From assembly GCF_047601025.1 (NCBI RefSeq), contig NZ_JASGJZ010000001.1:3224001-3288000 (forward strand): DNA of 64,000 bases, given 5' to 3'. Each line of letters opens with the position of its first letter. The first letter of the stretch is position 1. A model generated the notes under the pieces. It did not search any database. It was not told the origin of the DNA and saw only the letters and a program-made list of their open reading frames with translations. Shown in pieces: positions 9,388-17,404 of this stretch. Both the position numbers and the translations under genes were made by a program. Source of the stretch: Pseudorhodoferax sp047601025. GTDB lineage: Bacteria > Pseudomonadota > Gammaproteobacteria > Burkholderiales > Burkholderiaceae_C.

Positions 9388-10764
9388 ATGAACGACACCC
9401 CGAGCGCCCAGCGCGCAGACAGCGGCTTCTCCTACAGCCGCGCCTTCTTCGAAGACCTGGTCGAACAGGCCCTCCGCCACGCGAAGACGATCGGCGCGAC
9501 GGACGCGGGCGCCGAGGCCTCCGAGGGCTGCGGCCTGTCGGTCTCGGTGCGCAAGGGCGCGCTGGAGACGGTCGAGCGCAACCGCGACAAGTCGCTGGGC
9601 GTGACGGTCTACGTCGGCAAGCGCCGCGGCAATGCCAGCACCTCCGACTTCTCGTCCGCGGCGATCCGCCAGACCGTGCAGGCCGCCTACGACATCGCGC
9701 GCTTCACCGCCGAAGACCCGGCGGCCGGCCTGCCCGACCCCGGGGACATGGCCACCGAGCAGCGCGACCTGGACCTGTTCCACCCCTGGGCCATCGATTC
9801 CGAAGGCGCGGCCGAGCTGGCGCTGCAGTGCGAGGCCGCCGCGTTCGCGACCGACAAGCGCATCACCAACAGCGAGGGCGCCGGCGTCTCGGCCCAGCAG
9901 TCGCACTTCTTCGCGGGCCACAGCTCGGGTTTCCGCGGCGGCTACGCGAGTTCGCGGCATTCGATCTCGGTCGCGCCGATCGCGGGCCGGGGCGAGCGCA
10001 TGCAGCGCGACGCCTGGTACAGCTCGATGCGCTGCGCCGACGAGCTGGCCTCGCCGCAGGCCGTGGGCCGCTATGCGGCCGAGCGTGCGCTGTCGCGGCT
10101 GAACGCCCGCAAGATCCCCACCACCGAATGCCCGGTGCTGTTCGAGTCGCCGCTGGCGGCCGGCCTGCTGGGCGCCTTCGTGCAGGCCGTCAGCGGCGGC
10201 GCGCTGTACCGGCGCAGCAGCTTCCTGGTCGATGCGCTGGGCAAGCCGGTGTTCCCGGAGCACATCGAACTGCTGGAAGATCCCTTCGTCCCGCGCGGCA
10301 AGGGCAGCTTGCCGTTCGACGAGGAGGGCGTGCGCGTGGCGCCGCGCAAGGTGGTCGAGGACGGCCGCGTGCAGGGCTATTTCCTGTCCACGTATTCGGC
10401 GCGCAAGCTGGGCATGCGCACCACCGGTAATGCCGGCGGTTCGCACAACCTGGAACTGCGCTCGCGCCTGACCCAGCCGGGCGACGACCTGCCCGCCATG
10501 CTGCGCAAGCTGGGCCGCGGCCTGTTCGTGATCGAGCTGATGGGCCACGGCGTGAACTACGTGACCGGCGACTACTCGCGCGGCGCCAGCGGCTTCTGGG
10601 TCGAGAACGGCGAGATCGCCTTCCCGGTCGAGGAGATCACGATCGCCGGCAACCTGCAGGAGATGTTCCGCGGCATCGCCGCGATCGGTGCCGATGCCTA
10701 CAACTACGGTGCCAAGACGGTGGGCTCGGTGCTGGTCGAGCGCATGAAGGTCGCCGGCTCCTGA
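9388..10764 (+). CDS. pmbA: Metalloprotease-related protein PmbA (TldE)
   Basis: A 458-residue protein of the TldD/PmbA family. It shows the N-terminal SVRKGALETVERNRDKSLGVTVYVGKRRG block (about residues 54-82) and C-terminal FVIELMGHGVNYVTGDYSRGASGFWVENGE (about 380-410), with the conserved NYVTGDYSRGA motif. PmbA pairs with TldD to form the protease that matures microcin B17 and degrades the CcdA antitoxin. The catalytic HExxxH lies in TldD, so its absence here is normal. tldD is not in this window. The start at 9388 matches the family N-terminus, and the gene begins 74 bp from the divergent yjgA start. Confidence 0.93.
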   Translation: MNDTPSAQRADSGFSYSRAFFEDLVEQALRHAKTIGATDAGAEASEGCGLSVSVRKGALETVERNRDKSLGVTVYVGKRRGNASTSDFSSAAIRQTVQAAYDIARFTAEDPAAGLPDPGDMATEQRDLDLFHPWAIDSEGAAELALQCEAAAFATDKRITNSEGAGVSAQQSHFFAGHSSGFRGGYASSRHSISVAPIAGRGERMQRDAWYSSMRCADELASPQAVGRYAAERALSRLNARKIPTTECPVLFESPLAAGLLGAFVQAVSGGALYRRSSFLVDALGKPVFPEHIELLEDPFVPRGKGSLPFDEEGVRVAPRKVVEDGRVQGYFLSTYSARKLGMRTTGNAGGSHNLELRSRLTQPGDDLPAMLRKLGRGLFVIELMGHGVNYVTGDYSRGASGFWVENGEIAFPVEEITIAGNLQEMFRGIAAIGADAYNYGAKTVGSVLVERMKVAGS

Positions 10765-10770
10765 CGCGCC

Positions 10771-12219
10771 TCAGGGCTCGCGCCGCCAGGGCGGGCGGCG
10801 GTCCGGCTGCGCGTTGTCGCGCGGCAGCGGCTGCTGCATCGGCGGGCGCTGCAGCTCGCGTTGTGCACGCTGCTGCTCGCGCATGAAGCGCTCGTGCTGG
10901 CGCTGCGGGTCCGGCGGGCCGGGCGGCGGCCGGTCCATCTGCTGCCGCTGCCGCCACATCGGGTCCGGCTGCTGCTCCTGCAGCGTGCGCTGGTGCTGGC
11001 GCATGAAGGACTCGCGCTGCAGCTGGTCCCGGCGGATCTGCTCGTGGCGGCGATTCAGGTCGTCCTGCACCTGTTGCTGGCGGCGCTGTTCCTCACGCTG
11101 CTGTTGTTCCCGCTGCCAGCGCATGCGGCGCTGCTGCTCTTCCACGTTCGAGACCAGGCCGGGCGACGGCGGCGGCAACCCCAGGCCTGGCGGCGGCGGG
11201 CGTTCGCGTGAGGTGCCGTGGAAGGGCGGCGGCCCGCCGGGGCGCATGGCTCCGCCCGGCGGCGGCCCGGCGAAACCGGGTGGCGGCCGGGGGGCGAAGC
11301 TGGGCCGCGAGGTCCGCGGGCCGGGCGCCCAGGCCCAGCGCGGGCCGATCTGCACCCAGCGGCCGTAGTGGAAGGGCGCGAAGCCCCAGCGCGCGTCCTC
11401 CATCCAGGTCCAGCCCCAGGGCGCGATCCAGCGCCACTGGCCGTGGCGGTACGGCGCCCAGTCCGCGCTGGCGACGCGCGGGTACCAGACGGCGCCGTAC
11501 TGCGCGTCGCTGGCCCATTCGCCGTAGGCGTCGAGTTCCTGGTAGCCGATGGTCTCGCGCGAGAGGTACTGGGCGCTGACGGAACGGTCCTCCGCCAGGC
11601 GCCGGTCGGCGGCCCACTGGTCCAGGCCGTCGCGCGGGCCGGCGCCGCGCTGGTCGACGGCGGCGAGGTCGCGGCCGGCATAGCGCGCCTGGCGGGCCGG
11701 GGGCAGCATGGCCGATTCGCCGTTCTCGCCGAACAGCTGGGCGCTGCCGGCGTACGCCAGCACGCGGGTCGTGCCGCCGGCGGCATCGACGTCGACGCGG
11801 AACTCGCCGGGCGATTCGACCAGCAGGGCCAGATTCTGGGTATCGACCTCGATGCGCTCGCCGGGCGCGCGTTCACGCACCTGCAGGTTCAGGCTGCCCT
11901 GCCGCAGCGTCAGCCGCAGCTCGTCCGCGTCCAGGGCCGTGAACTCGAGTTCGGCCGGCCCCTGCAGCCGCAATGCATGGGCGCCTGCATGCAGCTCGGC
12001 GCGGCTGCCGGGCGACACGCGCAGCCGGTCGCCCCGGGCCAGCGGCCAGTTCGGGTCGGCCGCCTGCCAGGCCTGCTGCGGCGCGGCCCATTCCACGCCG
12101 TGCGCGGCCGCCGACAGCCGGGCGATCCGGCCCGGCGGGTCCTGGGCCCAGGCCGCGAGCGCCTGCACGGCGAACAGGGCGGCCAGCGCCGTGCGCTTCC
12201 AGATCGTTGCAGCAGCCAT
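10771..12219 (-). CDS. Secreted FecR-like / DUF6600 protein with Gln/Arg-rich C-terminus
   Basis: A 482-residue exported protein. It has a signal peptide (cleavage near AWA-Q, residue 26), then a FecR-like beta domain at about 40-200 (ELRLTLRQGSLNLQVR, GEFRVDVD). A DUF6600 block rich in Trp and Tyr follows at about 220-300 (YGAVWYPRV, YRHGQWRWIAPWGWTW, FAPFHYGRW). The C-terminal 180 residues are low-complexity, first Pro/Gly-rich and then a Gln/Arg/Glu-rich, probably helical stretch. This architecture recurs in Betaproteobacteria and Acidobacteria without an assigned role. It ends 7 bp from the convergent pmbA. The biochemical function is unknown. Confidence 0.8.
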   Translation of the reverse strand: MAAATIWKRTALAALFAVQALAAWAQDPPGRIARLSAAAHGVEWAAPQQAWQAADPNWPLARGDRLRVSPGSRAELHAGAHALRLQGPAELEFTALDADELRLTLRQGSLNLQVRERAPGERIEVDTQNLALLVESPGEFRVDVDAAGGTTRVLAYAGSAQLFGENGESAMLPPARQARYAGRDLAAVDQRGAGPRDGLDQWAADRRLAEDRSVSAQYLSRETIGYQELDAYGEWASDAQYGAVWYPRVASADWAPYRHGQWRWIAPWGWTWMEDARWGFAPFHYGRWVQIGPRWAWAPGPRTSRPSFAPRPPPGFAGPPPGGAMRPGGPPPFHGTSRERPPPPGLGLPPPSPGLVSNVEEQQRRMRWQREQQQREEQRRQQQVQDDLNRRHEQIRRDQLQRESFMRQHQRTLQEQQPDPMWRQRQQMDRPPPGPPDPQRQHERFMREQQRAQRELQRPPMQQPLPRDNAQPDRRPPWRREP

Positions 12220-12302
12220 GGGGGAATCTCCTTGTGCCGTGTGGAACGCGCGAGGGTCGCCGCCGGTGCGCCGCAGCCGTGCAAACAGCTGTAAGCAGCT
12301 GT

Positions 12303-12767
12303 TCAGCCGCCGGCCAGCGCCTGCTTGACCGCCGCCGAAACCTGGCCCATCTCGGCCTTGCCGGCGAACTGCGCCTTGGCGGCGGCCATCACGCGGCCCA
12401 TGTCGCCCGGTCCCTTGGCACCCAGCTGCTCGACCAGCGCGCGCACGGCGGCCAGCACGGCTTCGGCATCCATGCGCGCGGGCAGGTAGGCCTGCAGCAC
12501 CTGCATTTCGGCGGCTTCCTTGTCGGCCAGGTCCTGGCGGCCGGCCTGCTGGAAGGCGGCGATCGAATCCTTGCGCTGCTTGATCAGCTTGTCGACGATG
12601 GCGACCACGGCGGCGTCGTCCAGCGCGATGCGCTCGTCCACTTCCTTTTGCTTCAGCGCGGCCAGCAGCAGGCGGATCGTGGCCAGGCGCTCGGTTTCCT
12701 TGGCGCGCATGGCCTCCTTCATGTCCTGGGAGATGCGGTCCTTGAGCGGGGAGGTGGTGGGTTCCAT
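12303..12767 (-). CDS. GatB/YqeY domain protein
   Basis: A 154-residue protein consisting of one YqeY domain: an N-terminal helical part (LKDRISQDMKEAMRAKETERLATIRLLLAALKQKEVDER) and a C-terminal part resembling the tRNA-binding tail of GatB (FAGKAEMGQVSAAVKQALAGG). The role of free-standing YqeY proteins is unsettled; a link to tRNA amidation is inferred from the shared domain. It lies directly downstream of rpsU on the same strand, a common arrangement in Proteobacteria, but a clear terminator at 12793-12824 separates them, so expression may be by readthrough or its own promoter. Confidence 0.9.
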   Translation of the reverse strand: MEPTTSPLKDRISQDMKEAMRAKETERLATIRLLLAALKQKEVDERIALDDAAVVAIVDKLIKQRKDSIAAFQQAGRQDLADKEAAEMQVLQAYLPARMDAEAVLAAVRALVEQLGAKGPGDMGRVMAAAKAQFAGKAEMGQVSAAVKQALAGG

Positions 12768-12792
12768 GGTGGTTCGTGCGTCCTGTGAATGG

Positions 12793-12824
12793 AAAAAGCC
12801 CGCGCTGGATGCACCAGGGCGGGC
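12793..12824 (-). terminator. Rho-independent terminator after rpsU
   Basis: Read on the minus strand, the arms GCCCGC and GCGGGC pair, a C-C mismatch follows, then CTGG pairs with CCAG around a TGCAT loop. Five T residues follow immediately. It lies 33 bp past the rpsU stop and would separate rpsU from the YqeY gene. Confidence 0.85.
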
Positions 12825-12856
12825 CTTGGAAACTGGCAGGTGCCGGGTTGCGGCGC

Positions 12857-13069
12857 TCAGTACAGTTTCTTGGGCAGCTGCATGCTGCGCACGCGCTTGT
12901 AGTGGCGCTTGATCGCGGCGGCCTTCTTGCGCTTGCGCTCGGCGGTGGGCTTCTCGTAGAACTCGCGGGCGCGCAGGTCGGTCAGCAGGCCCAGTTTCTC
13001 GATGGTGCGCTTGAAGCGGCGCAGGGCCACGTCGAACGGCTCGTTTTCTTTAACGCGAATGGTGGTCAT
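12857..13069 (-). CDS. rpsU: 30S ribosomal protein S21
   Basis: A 70-residue basic protein, the usual length for S21. It begins MTTIRVKENEPFDVALRRFK and ends in the Lys/Arg-rich tail (ERKRKKAAAIKRHYKRV). S21 binds the small subunit near the anti-Shine-Dalgarno end of 16S rRNA and helps initiation. I choose the ATG at 13069; an in-frame extension upstream has no homology. A terminator follows. Upstream, the minus strand has a TACAAT box that could be its promoter. Confidence 0.97.
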   Translation of the reverse strand: MTTIRVKENEPFDVALRRFKRTIEKLGLLTDLRAREFYEKPTAERKRKKAAAIKRHYKRVRSMQLPKKLY

Positions 13070-13175
13070 GTAGCGGTACGTTGACTGATGTGGCCGGGCA
13101 AGATCGCGCCCCGGGCCGGGAGTCCTCAACTGATCTGTTGCGGGCCCGCTGAGGGAAGGCCAGAGTTAGCCAAAT

Positions 13176-13202
13176 ATTGTAGCCTGTTTTATCGGGCTGC
13201 CA
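13176..13202 (-). promoter_or_regulatory. Possible sigma-70 promoter of rpsU
   Basis: On the minus strand a TACAAT hexamer (13176-13181) lies about 110 bp upstream of rpsU, in a locally AT-rich patch. A weak -35 candidate, TGGCAG, is at 13197-13202, but the spacer is only 15 bp. It overlaps the 3' end of the flavoprotein gene. The -10 is convincing; the -35 is not. Confidence 0.35.
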
Positions 13203-14397
13203 GCGCTTGTGCACAACAGTAGGCGCTGGACCAGGCCCACTGGAAGTTGTAGCCGCCCAGCCAGCCGGTCACGTCCACCACCTCGCCGATGAAGTACAGG
13301 CCCGGCTGCCTGGATTCCATGGTCTGCGAGGAGAGGCCGCGCGTGTCCACGCCGCCGGCCGTGACCTCGGCCTTGCGGTAGCCCTCGGTGCCGGTGGGCG
13401 TGATTTCCCAGCGTGCCAGGCGGTCCGCCAGTTGGGCGAGGGCCTTGTCCGGCACTTCGTTGATCGGGCGCTGCAGTTGGGGCGCCTGCGCCGTCCAGGC
13501 CTCGGCCAGGCGTGCCGGCAGCCACTGCGCCAGTTCGTTGGCGACACGCTTGAGCGACCTGTGCTTGGCGGCCGCCAGTGCCGTGGCCAGCGCGACGTCG
13601 GGCGCGAGGTCGACGACGAGCGGCATCCCCTCCCGCCAGTAGCTGGAGATCTGGAGCCCGGCAGGGCCGGACAGGCCCCGGTGGGTGAACAGCAGATCCT
13701 CATGGAACTGGATCCGCGCCTTTCCGGAGCCCGTCGCCACCGCGACCGGCAGGGCCAGACCGGCCAGTCCCGCATACGGTTTCCACGCGTCGCCACCCAG
13801 GGTCAGCGGAACCAGCGCCGGGCGCGGGGGCACCACGCGCAGGCCGAACTGGCGGGCGATGCGGTAGCCGTAGTCGCTGGCGCCGATCTGCGGAATGGAC
13901 AGCCCTCCCGTGGCGATGACCAGGCGTGGGGCGCGCACCAGGCCGCGGTCGGTCGCGAGCCGGTAGCCACCGGCATCGTGGGTGATCTCGTGGACGGCGC
14001 AGGGCTGCCAGTGCTGGACGTGTCCTTCTGCGCACTCCAGCAGCAGCATGTCGATGATCTGCTGGGACGATCCGTCGCAGAACAGCTGCCCCTTGTGTTT
14101 CTCGTGCCAGGCGATGCCGTGGCGCTGCAGCAGCGCGAGGAACTGCGGCGGCGTGTAGCGGGCGAGCGCGGAGCGGCAGAACTGCGGGTTGTCTCCGACG
14201 AAGTGCTGCTGCGGCGCGCGCGGGTCGATATCCCGGTTGGTGAAATTGCAGCGGCCGCCGCCGGAAATGCGGATCTTCTCCGCCACCTTGGCGCTGTGGT
14301 CCAGCAGCAGAACCCGGACGCCGCGCTGGCCTGCCACGCTGGCGCAGAACAATCCGGCAGCGCCGGCGCCGACGACGACGGCGTCGAATGTTTGCAT
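13189..14397 (-). CDS. HI0933/BaiN-type FAD-dependent oxidoreductase
   Basis: A 402-residue flavoprotein. The N-terminal Rossmann FAD motif is VVVGAGAAGLFCASVAG (residues 7-23). It is followed by KIRISGGGRCNFTN (about 44-57), the signature of this family, and a C-terminal FAD-contact segment (GLYFIGEVVDVTGWLGGYNFQWAWSSA). Members have been linked to flavin reduction and to unsaturated-steroid reduction in gut bacteria; the substrate here is unknown. I start at the ATG at 14397, six residues before the FAD motif. It is divergent from the PqqD-like gene with only 21 bp between start codons, so the promoters must lie in coding DNA or overlap. Confidence 0.88.
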   Translation of the reverse strand: MQTFDAVVVGAGAAGLFCASVAGQRGVRVLLLDHSAKVAEKIRISGGGRCNFTNRDIDPRAPQQHFVGDNPQFCRSALARYTPPQFLALLQRHGIAWHEKHKGQLFCDGSSQQIIDMLLLECAEGHVQHWQPCAVHEITHDAGGYRLATDRGLVRAPRLVIATGGLSIPQIGASDYGYRIARQFGLRVVPPRPALVPLTLGGDAWKPYAGLAGLALPVAVATGSGKARIQFHEDLLFTHRGLSGPAGLQISSYWREGMPLVVDLAPDVALATALAAAKHRSLKRVANELAQWLPARLAEAWTAQAPQLQRPINEVPDKALAQLADRLARWEITPTGTEGYRKAEVTAGGVDTRGLSSQTMESRQPGLYFIGEVVDVTGWLGGYNFQWAWSSAYCCAQALAAR

Positions 14398-14418
14398 ATC
14401 GCGAGTATCCTCGGCGCC

Positions 14419-14706
14419 GTGACACATGACCCGACCCTACAGCCCGACGCCGATGTGCGATGGCAGATCGACGCCGACGCGCAGTTGAAGCTGCGCTTCT
14501 GGGAGGACGAATGCATCGTCTACCACGGCGCTGCCGGAGATACGCACCGCGTCCCGGGCCTGGTCGGATCGATGCTGCAATGCCTGATGCAGGGCGAGGC
14601 GTGGACCGCCGCAGCCTTGTCCGAGGGCATCGATCTGCACATCGACGATGTGCACACCTCCCTGACGTCGATGCACAGGCTGGGCATCGTGCACCGGCTG
14701 GCATGA
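14419..14706 (+). CDS. HPr-rel-A system PqqD-family peptide chaperone
   Basis: A 95-residue protein starting with GTG at 14419. The segment LKLRFWEDECIVYHGAAGDTHRV (about residues 23-45) followed by the helices GLVGSMLQCLMQGEA and IDDVHTSLTSMHRLGIVHRL is the PqqD/RiPP-recognition-element winged-helix pattern. PqqD-like proteins bind leader peptides and present them to modifying enzymes. The stop overlaps the ATG of the kinase gene (ATGA at 14703-14706), so the two are translationally coupled. The family name comes from its recurrent pairing with HprK-related kinase A. The target peptide is not established; the exported protein at 16784 is the local candidate. Confidence 0.8.
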   Translation: MTHDPTLQPDADVRWQIDADAQLKLRFWEDECIVYHGAAGDTHRVPGLVGSMLQCLMQGEAWTAAALSEGIDLHIDDVHTSLTSMHRLGIVHRLA

Positions 14707-15605
14707 GGCTGAAGGATCTGCCCGAGGCGTCGCTGCAGACTGCGCTCGAAGAAGGATTGATTCTCGCGACCGGCCCTTTCCGGTGTCGGATCGCCTCCAG
14801 AACGGAGGGGGTGCTGCGCGGCCTGAGGCGGCTGTACGCCGACTTCGAAGTGTTCGACGACCAGGGGTTCTGCGATTTCAGCATCCGTGTCGATCGCGTG
14901 GGGGGGCTGCGGCGGTACTGGCGGCCGCAGGTGACCTTCCGGTTCGATGGCTTCGAGCCGTTCAAGCCCTTGGCGCTGGACCATGCCTACCCCTTGCTGG
15001 AATGGGGGCTGAACTGGTGCATTGCCGCGCATGCGCACCACTACCTGCTGCTGCATGCTGCGGTGCTGGAGCGCAACGGCCAGGCGATCGTCCTGCCTGG
15101 CCACCCCGGCGCCGGCAAGAGCACGCTGACCGCTGCATTGGCGCTCAGCGGCTACCGGCTGCTGTCGGACGAGATGGCGCTGATCGACAGGAGCACGGGC
15201 AGACTGGTGCCGCTGGCCCGGCCCGTCAGCTTGAAGAACCGGTCGATCGACATCGTGCGCGGCTTTTCTGCCGAGGCGGTGCTGGGCGACATGGCACGGG
15301 ATACCCACAAAGGGACGGTGGCCCATCTGAAGCCTCCGACCGCCAGCGTCATGGGGGTCGACGTGACGGCGATGCCCGCATTCATCGTCCACCCGCAATG
15401 GAAGGAGGGCAGCGATGCGGAACTGGTGCGCTGCGACAAGGCCAAGGCCTTCATGCAGGCGGCGGGCCATGCGTTCAACTACGAAGTGTTGGGCAGCCTG
15501 GGCTTCGACCTGATGGCAGACCTGATCGACCGGTGCGAGTGCTATGACTTCCGCTATTCGCGGCTTGCGGACGCCATCGCCACGTTCGATGGATTGACGC
15601 GATGA
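14703..15605 (+). CDS. HprK-related kinase A
   Basis: A 300-residue protein resembling the catalytic domain of HPr serine kinase/phosphorylase. A Walker A loop, GHPGAGKST, lies at residues 133-141, preceded by LLLHAAVLERNG (about 115-126), the element that aligns with the HprK strand before the P-loop. LLSDEMALID follows about 20 residues later as a likely Mg-binding Asp/Glu region. No HPr or PTS genes are nearby, so the substrate is unlikely to be HPr. Related kinases phosphorylate peptide products in lasso-peptide clusters. It overlaps both neighbours by 4 bp, so the three genes form a tight operon. The true substrate is unknown. Confidence 0.85.
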   Translation: MRLKDLPEASLQTALEEGLILATGPFRCRIASRTEGVLRGLRRLYADFEVFDDQGFCDFSIRVDRVGGLRRYWRPQVTFRFDGFEPFKPLALDHAYPLLEWGLNWCIAAHAHHYLLLHAAVLERNGQAIVLPGHPGAGKSTLTAALALSGYRLLSDEMALIDRSTGRLVPLARPVSLKNRSIDIVRGFSAEAVLGDMARDTHKGTVAHLKPPTASVMGVDVTAMPAFIVHPQWKEGSDAELVRCDKAKAFMQAAGHAFNYEVLGSLGFDLMADLIDRCECYDFRYSRLADAIATFDGLTR

Positions 15606-16651
15606 CGTGGCTCGACGCGCCGCTGATCCGGGCCTTGCGGCAGCCCTCGGTGATGGCCACGTTCAGCCTCGCGGACTGGGATCTGGTGCTTCGGCAGGCG
15701 CGGTCCAGCCAGTTGCTGGGGCGCTTGGGTGCCGTGATCCGGCAAGCGGGCATCGACGTGCCGCCGCCGGTCCACCGTCACCTCACGGCGATGGACAGCA
15801 TCGTCCGCAAGCAGCACGGTGCGGTGCGATGGGAGGTCGACCGCATGGCGCATGCGCTGGCAGCCATCGACCATCCCGTGCTGCTGCTGAAGGGCGCGGC
15901 CTACGTGCTGGCCCAAGGCGCAGCCGCACTCGGCCGCACGTTCTCGGATATCGACATCCTCGTTCCGAGATCCGGGCTCGCTGCGGTCGAAGATGCCCTG
16001 CACGTGAGCGGCTGGGTCAGCGCGAAGACGAGCGAATATGACCAGCGCTACTACAGGAAGTGGATGCACGAAATACCGCCGCTGGTGCATTATCGCCGTG
16101 AGACGACGCTGGACGTCCACCACAACATTCTTCCGGAGACGGCGCGTATCAGAGTCGATCCGGCGCCGATTTTTGACGCACGGGTGCCGATCGCCGGGTT
16201 CCGGAATATGCATGTTCCGTCACTCGCGGACCAAATACTGCATTCCGCCTGCCATCTGTTCCATGAAGGAGAATGGCGGCATGGCCTGCGGGATTTGAGC
16301 GATCTCGATCTGCTTTTGCGCGCCTACTTGGAAGAAGGAACGGCGGATGCGCTGGTGCAGCGCGCACGGATTCTGAATCTGGAAATTCCCCTGACGTACG
16401 CGGTTTCGTGCGCGGGGCGCGTATTCGATACGCCATTTCCATCCGGTGCCGCCCTGCGCAGGCGGCGCTGGATGGAGCAGCTGTTTCTGGAAGCGATCCG
16501 CTCTGCGCACCACACCATGGCGGGCCCGCTGACCGGCAGCGCCGAGGGGCTGCTCTATGTCCGCAGTCACTGGCTGCGCATGCCCGTGCGGCTGCTGGTG
16601 CCGCACCTCCTGCACCAGGCGGTGCGCAGCCGTCAGGAGGCTGTCGCCTAG
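15602..16651 (+). CDS. Nucleotidyltransferase-family protein of the HPr-rel-A cassette
   Basis: A 349-residue protein of the large nucleotidyltransferase fold group. LLLKGAAYVLAQ (about residues 96-107) followed by RTFSDIDILVP (about 114-124) gives the G...DxD metal-binding pattern, and HLFHEGEWRHGLRDLSDLDLLLR (about 218-240) is the second conserved block. Similar genes accompany HprK-like kinases and PqqD domains in peptide-modification loci. Whether it transfers a nucleotide here is not shown. It overlaps the kinase gene by 4 bp. Its last third has lower G+C than the surrounding chromosome. 132 bp separate it from the exported protein gene. Confidence 0.75.
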   Translation: MTWLDAPLIRALRQPSVMATFSLADWDLVLRQARSSQLLGRLGAVIRQAGIDVPPPVHRHLTAMDSIVRKQHGAVRWEVDRMAHALAAIDHPVLLLKGAAYVLAQGAAALGRTFSDIDILVPRSGLAAVEDALHVSGWVSAKTSEYDQRYYRKWMHEIPPLVHYRRETTLDVHHNILPETARIRVDPAPIFDARVPIAGFRNMHVPSLADQILHSACHLFHEGEWRHGLRDLSDLDLLLRAYLEEGTADALVQRARILNLEIPLTYAVSCAGRVFDTPFPSGAALRRRRWMEQLFLEAIRSAHHTMAGPLTGSAEGLLYVRSHWLRMPVRLLVPHLLHQAVRSRQEAVA

Positions 16652-16783
16652 TGTCGGTGGACTTGACAAGTGGTGTTCGAGCCTGGCCATACGGATGTCT
16701 AGCCTCTTGATCCATAAGGAAACAGTGGGCTGGCGCCGAATTTGCTTATTTCATCATCGATCCCTCTCCTGGAAGCAACAAGC

Positions 16784-17353
16784 ATGAATGATTCAGAAGC
16801 ACCCCGGTCCCCTGGACGCAGGCGCCTCGCGAAAGGGGCATTCGCCGTTCCGACGGTGCTGGCGTCGATCAGCACGAAGAACGCGCTGGGGGCGACCTAC
16901 GGCTGCACCATCTCGGGTGTGATGTCGGGTAACACATCTCCTGGCAAAGCCACGGGTGATACGAACTGCAGCAGTGGTTTCATGTCCTTGGCCGATTGGC
17001 AGCAAGAATATGTCGCCAACGGCCCCAAAGCAGCCGAATCGGCGCCGGAATGGTTTGGCGTGAAGTTCGAGTCTTCGAATGGATCGTCTGTCGGCGCGAC
17101 GATTCACCAGATTCTCTGGGCCGCGGATGGTGTTTCGTATGGATCTGCTGGCAAAGATATGGTCGTACTGACCATGGTCGTTTATCTGAATGCAAGCAGA
17201 TATCCAGACTATCACGTCTCGGCGGCAGATGTGGAAGAACTGTTCTCCGTGGTTGCTGGCCAGCGCGCGAGTTTCGAGCGCAATGGCAAGAGTTGGAACA
17301 AGCCGCAGGTCGAGACCTATCTGATGCTGCTGGCAGGCGGGGTAAATGCCTGA
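16784..17353 (+). CDS. Exported protein of unknown function, candidate substrate of the cassette
   Basis: A 189-residue protein I do not recognise. After a short leader (MNDSEAPRSPG), residues 12-17 are RRRLAK, followed by a moderately hydrophobic stretch ending ALGA near residue 37; this resembles a twin-arginine signal. The mature part holds two Cys (in YGCTISG and TNCSSG) and is rich in Ser, Gly and Thr. It continues with a more ordered region (WAADGVSYG, MVVLTMVVYLNASRYPDYHVSAADVEELF). The ATG at 16784 is chosen over an upstream in-frame ATG at 16742 that has no homology support. Base composition is clearly poorer in G+C (42% at 16741-16800 and 52% at 17101-17160, by hand count) than the rest, suggesting acquisition. 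A strong terminator follows. Confidence 0.6.
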   Translation: MNDSEAPRSPGRRRLAKGAFAVPTVLASISTKNALGATYGCTISGVMSGNTSPGKATGDTNCSSGFMSLADWQQEYVANGPKAAESAPEWFGVKFESSNGSSVGATIHQILWAADGVSYGSAGKDMVVLTMVVYLNASRYPDYHVSAADVEELFSVVAGQRASFERNGKSWNKPQVETYLMLLAGGVNA

Positions 17354-17370
17354 CGGCGTCTAGATGCAGC

Positions 17371-17404
17371 AAAAGCCCTCAACGCATGTTGAGGGCTTTT
17401 TTTT
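17371..17404. terminator. Bidirectional rho-independent terminator
   Basis: A perfect 13-bp stem: AAAAGCCCTCAAC (17371-17383), loop GCAT, GTTGAGGGCTTTT (17388-17400), followed on the plus strand by four more T. The A-rich flank on the other side makes it work for minus-strand transcripts too. It ends the exported-protein transcript and the convergent cobA transcript. The cobA stop codon lies inside the stem. Confidence 0.92.

Noticed and set aside
14703..16651. A lasso-peptide biosynthetic cluster
   Set aside because: Kinase, PqqD-like and nucleotidyltransferase genes are shared with some such clusters, but no asparagine-synthetase-like cyclase, leader peptidase or lasso precursor is present.
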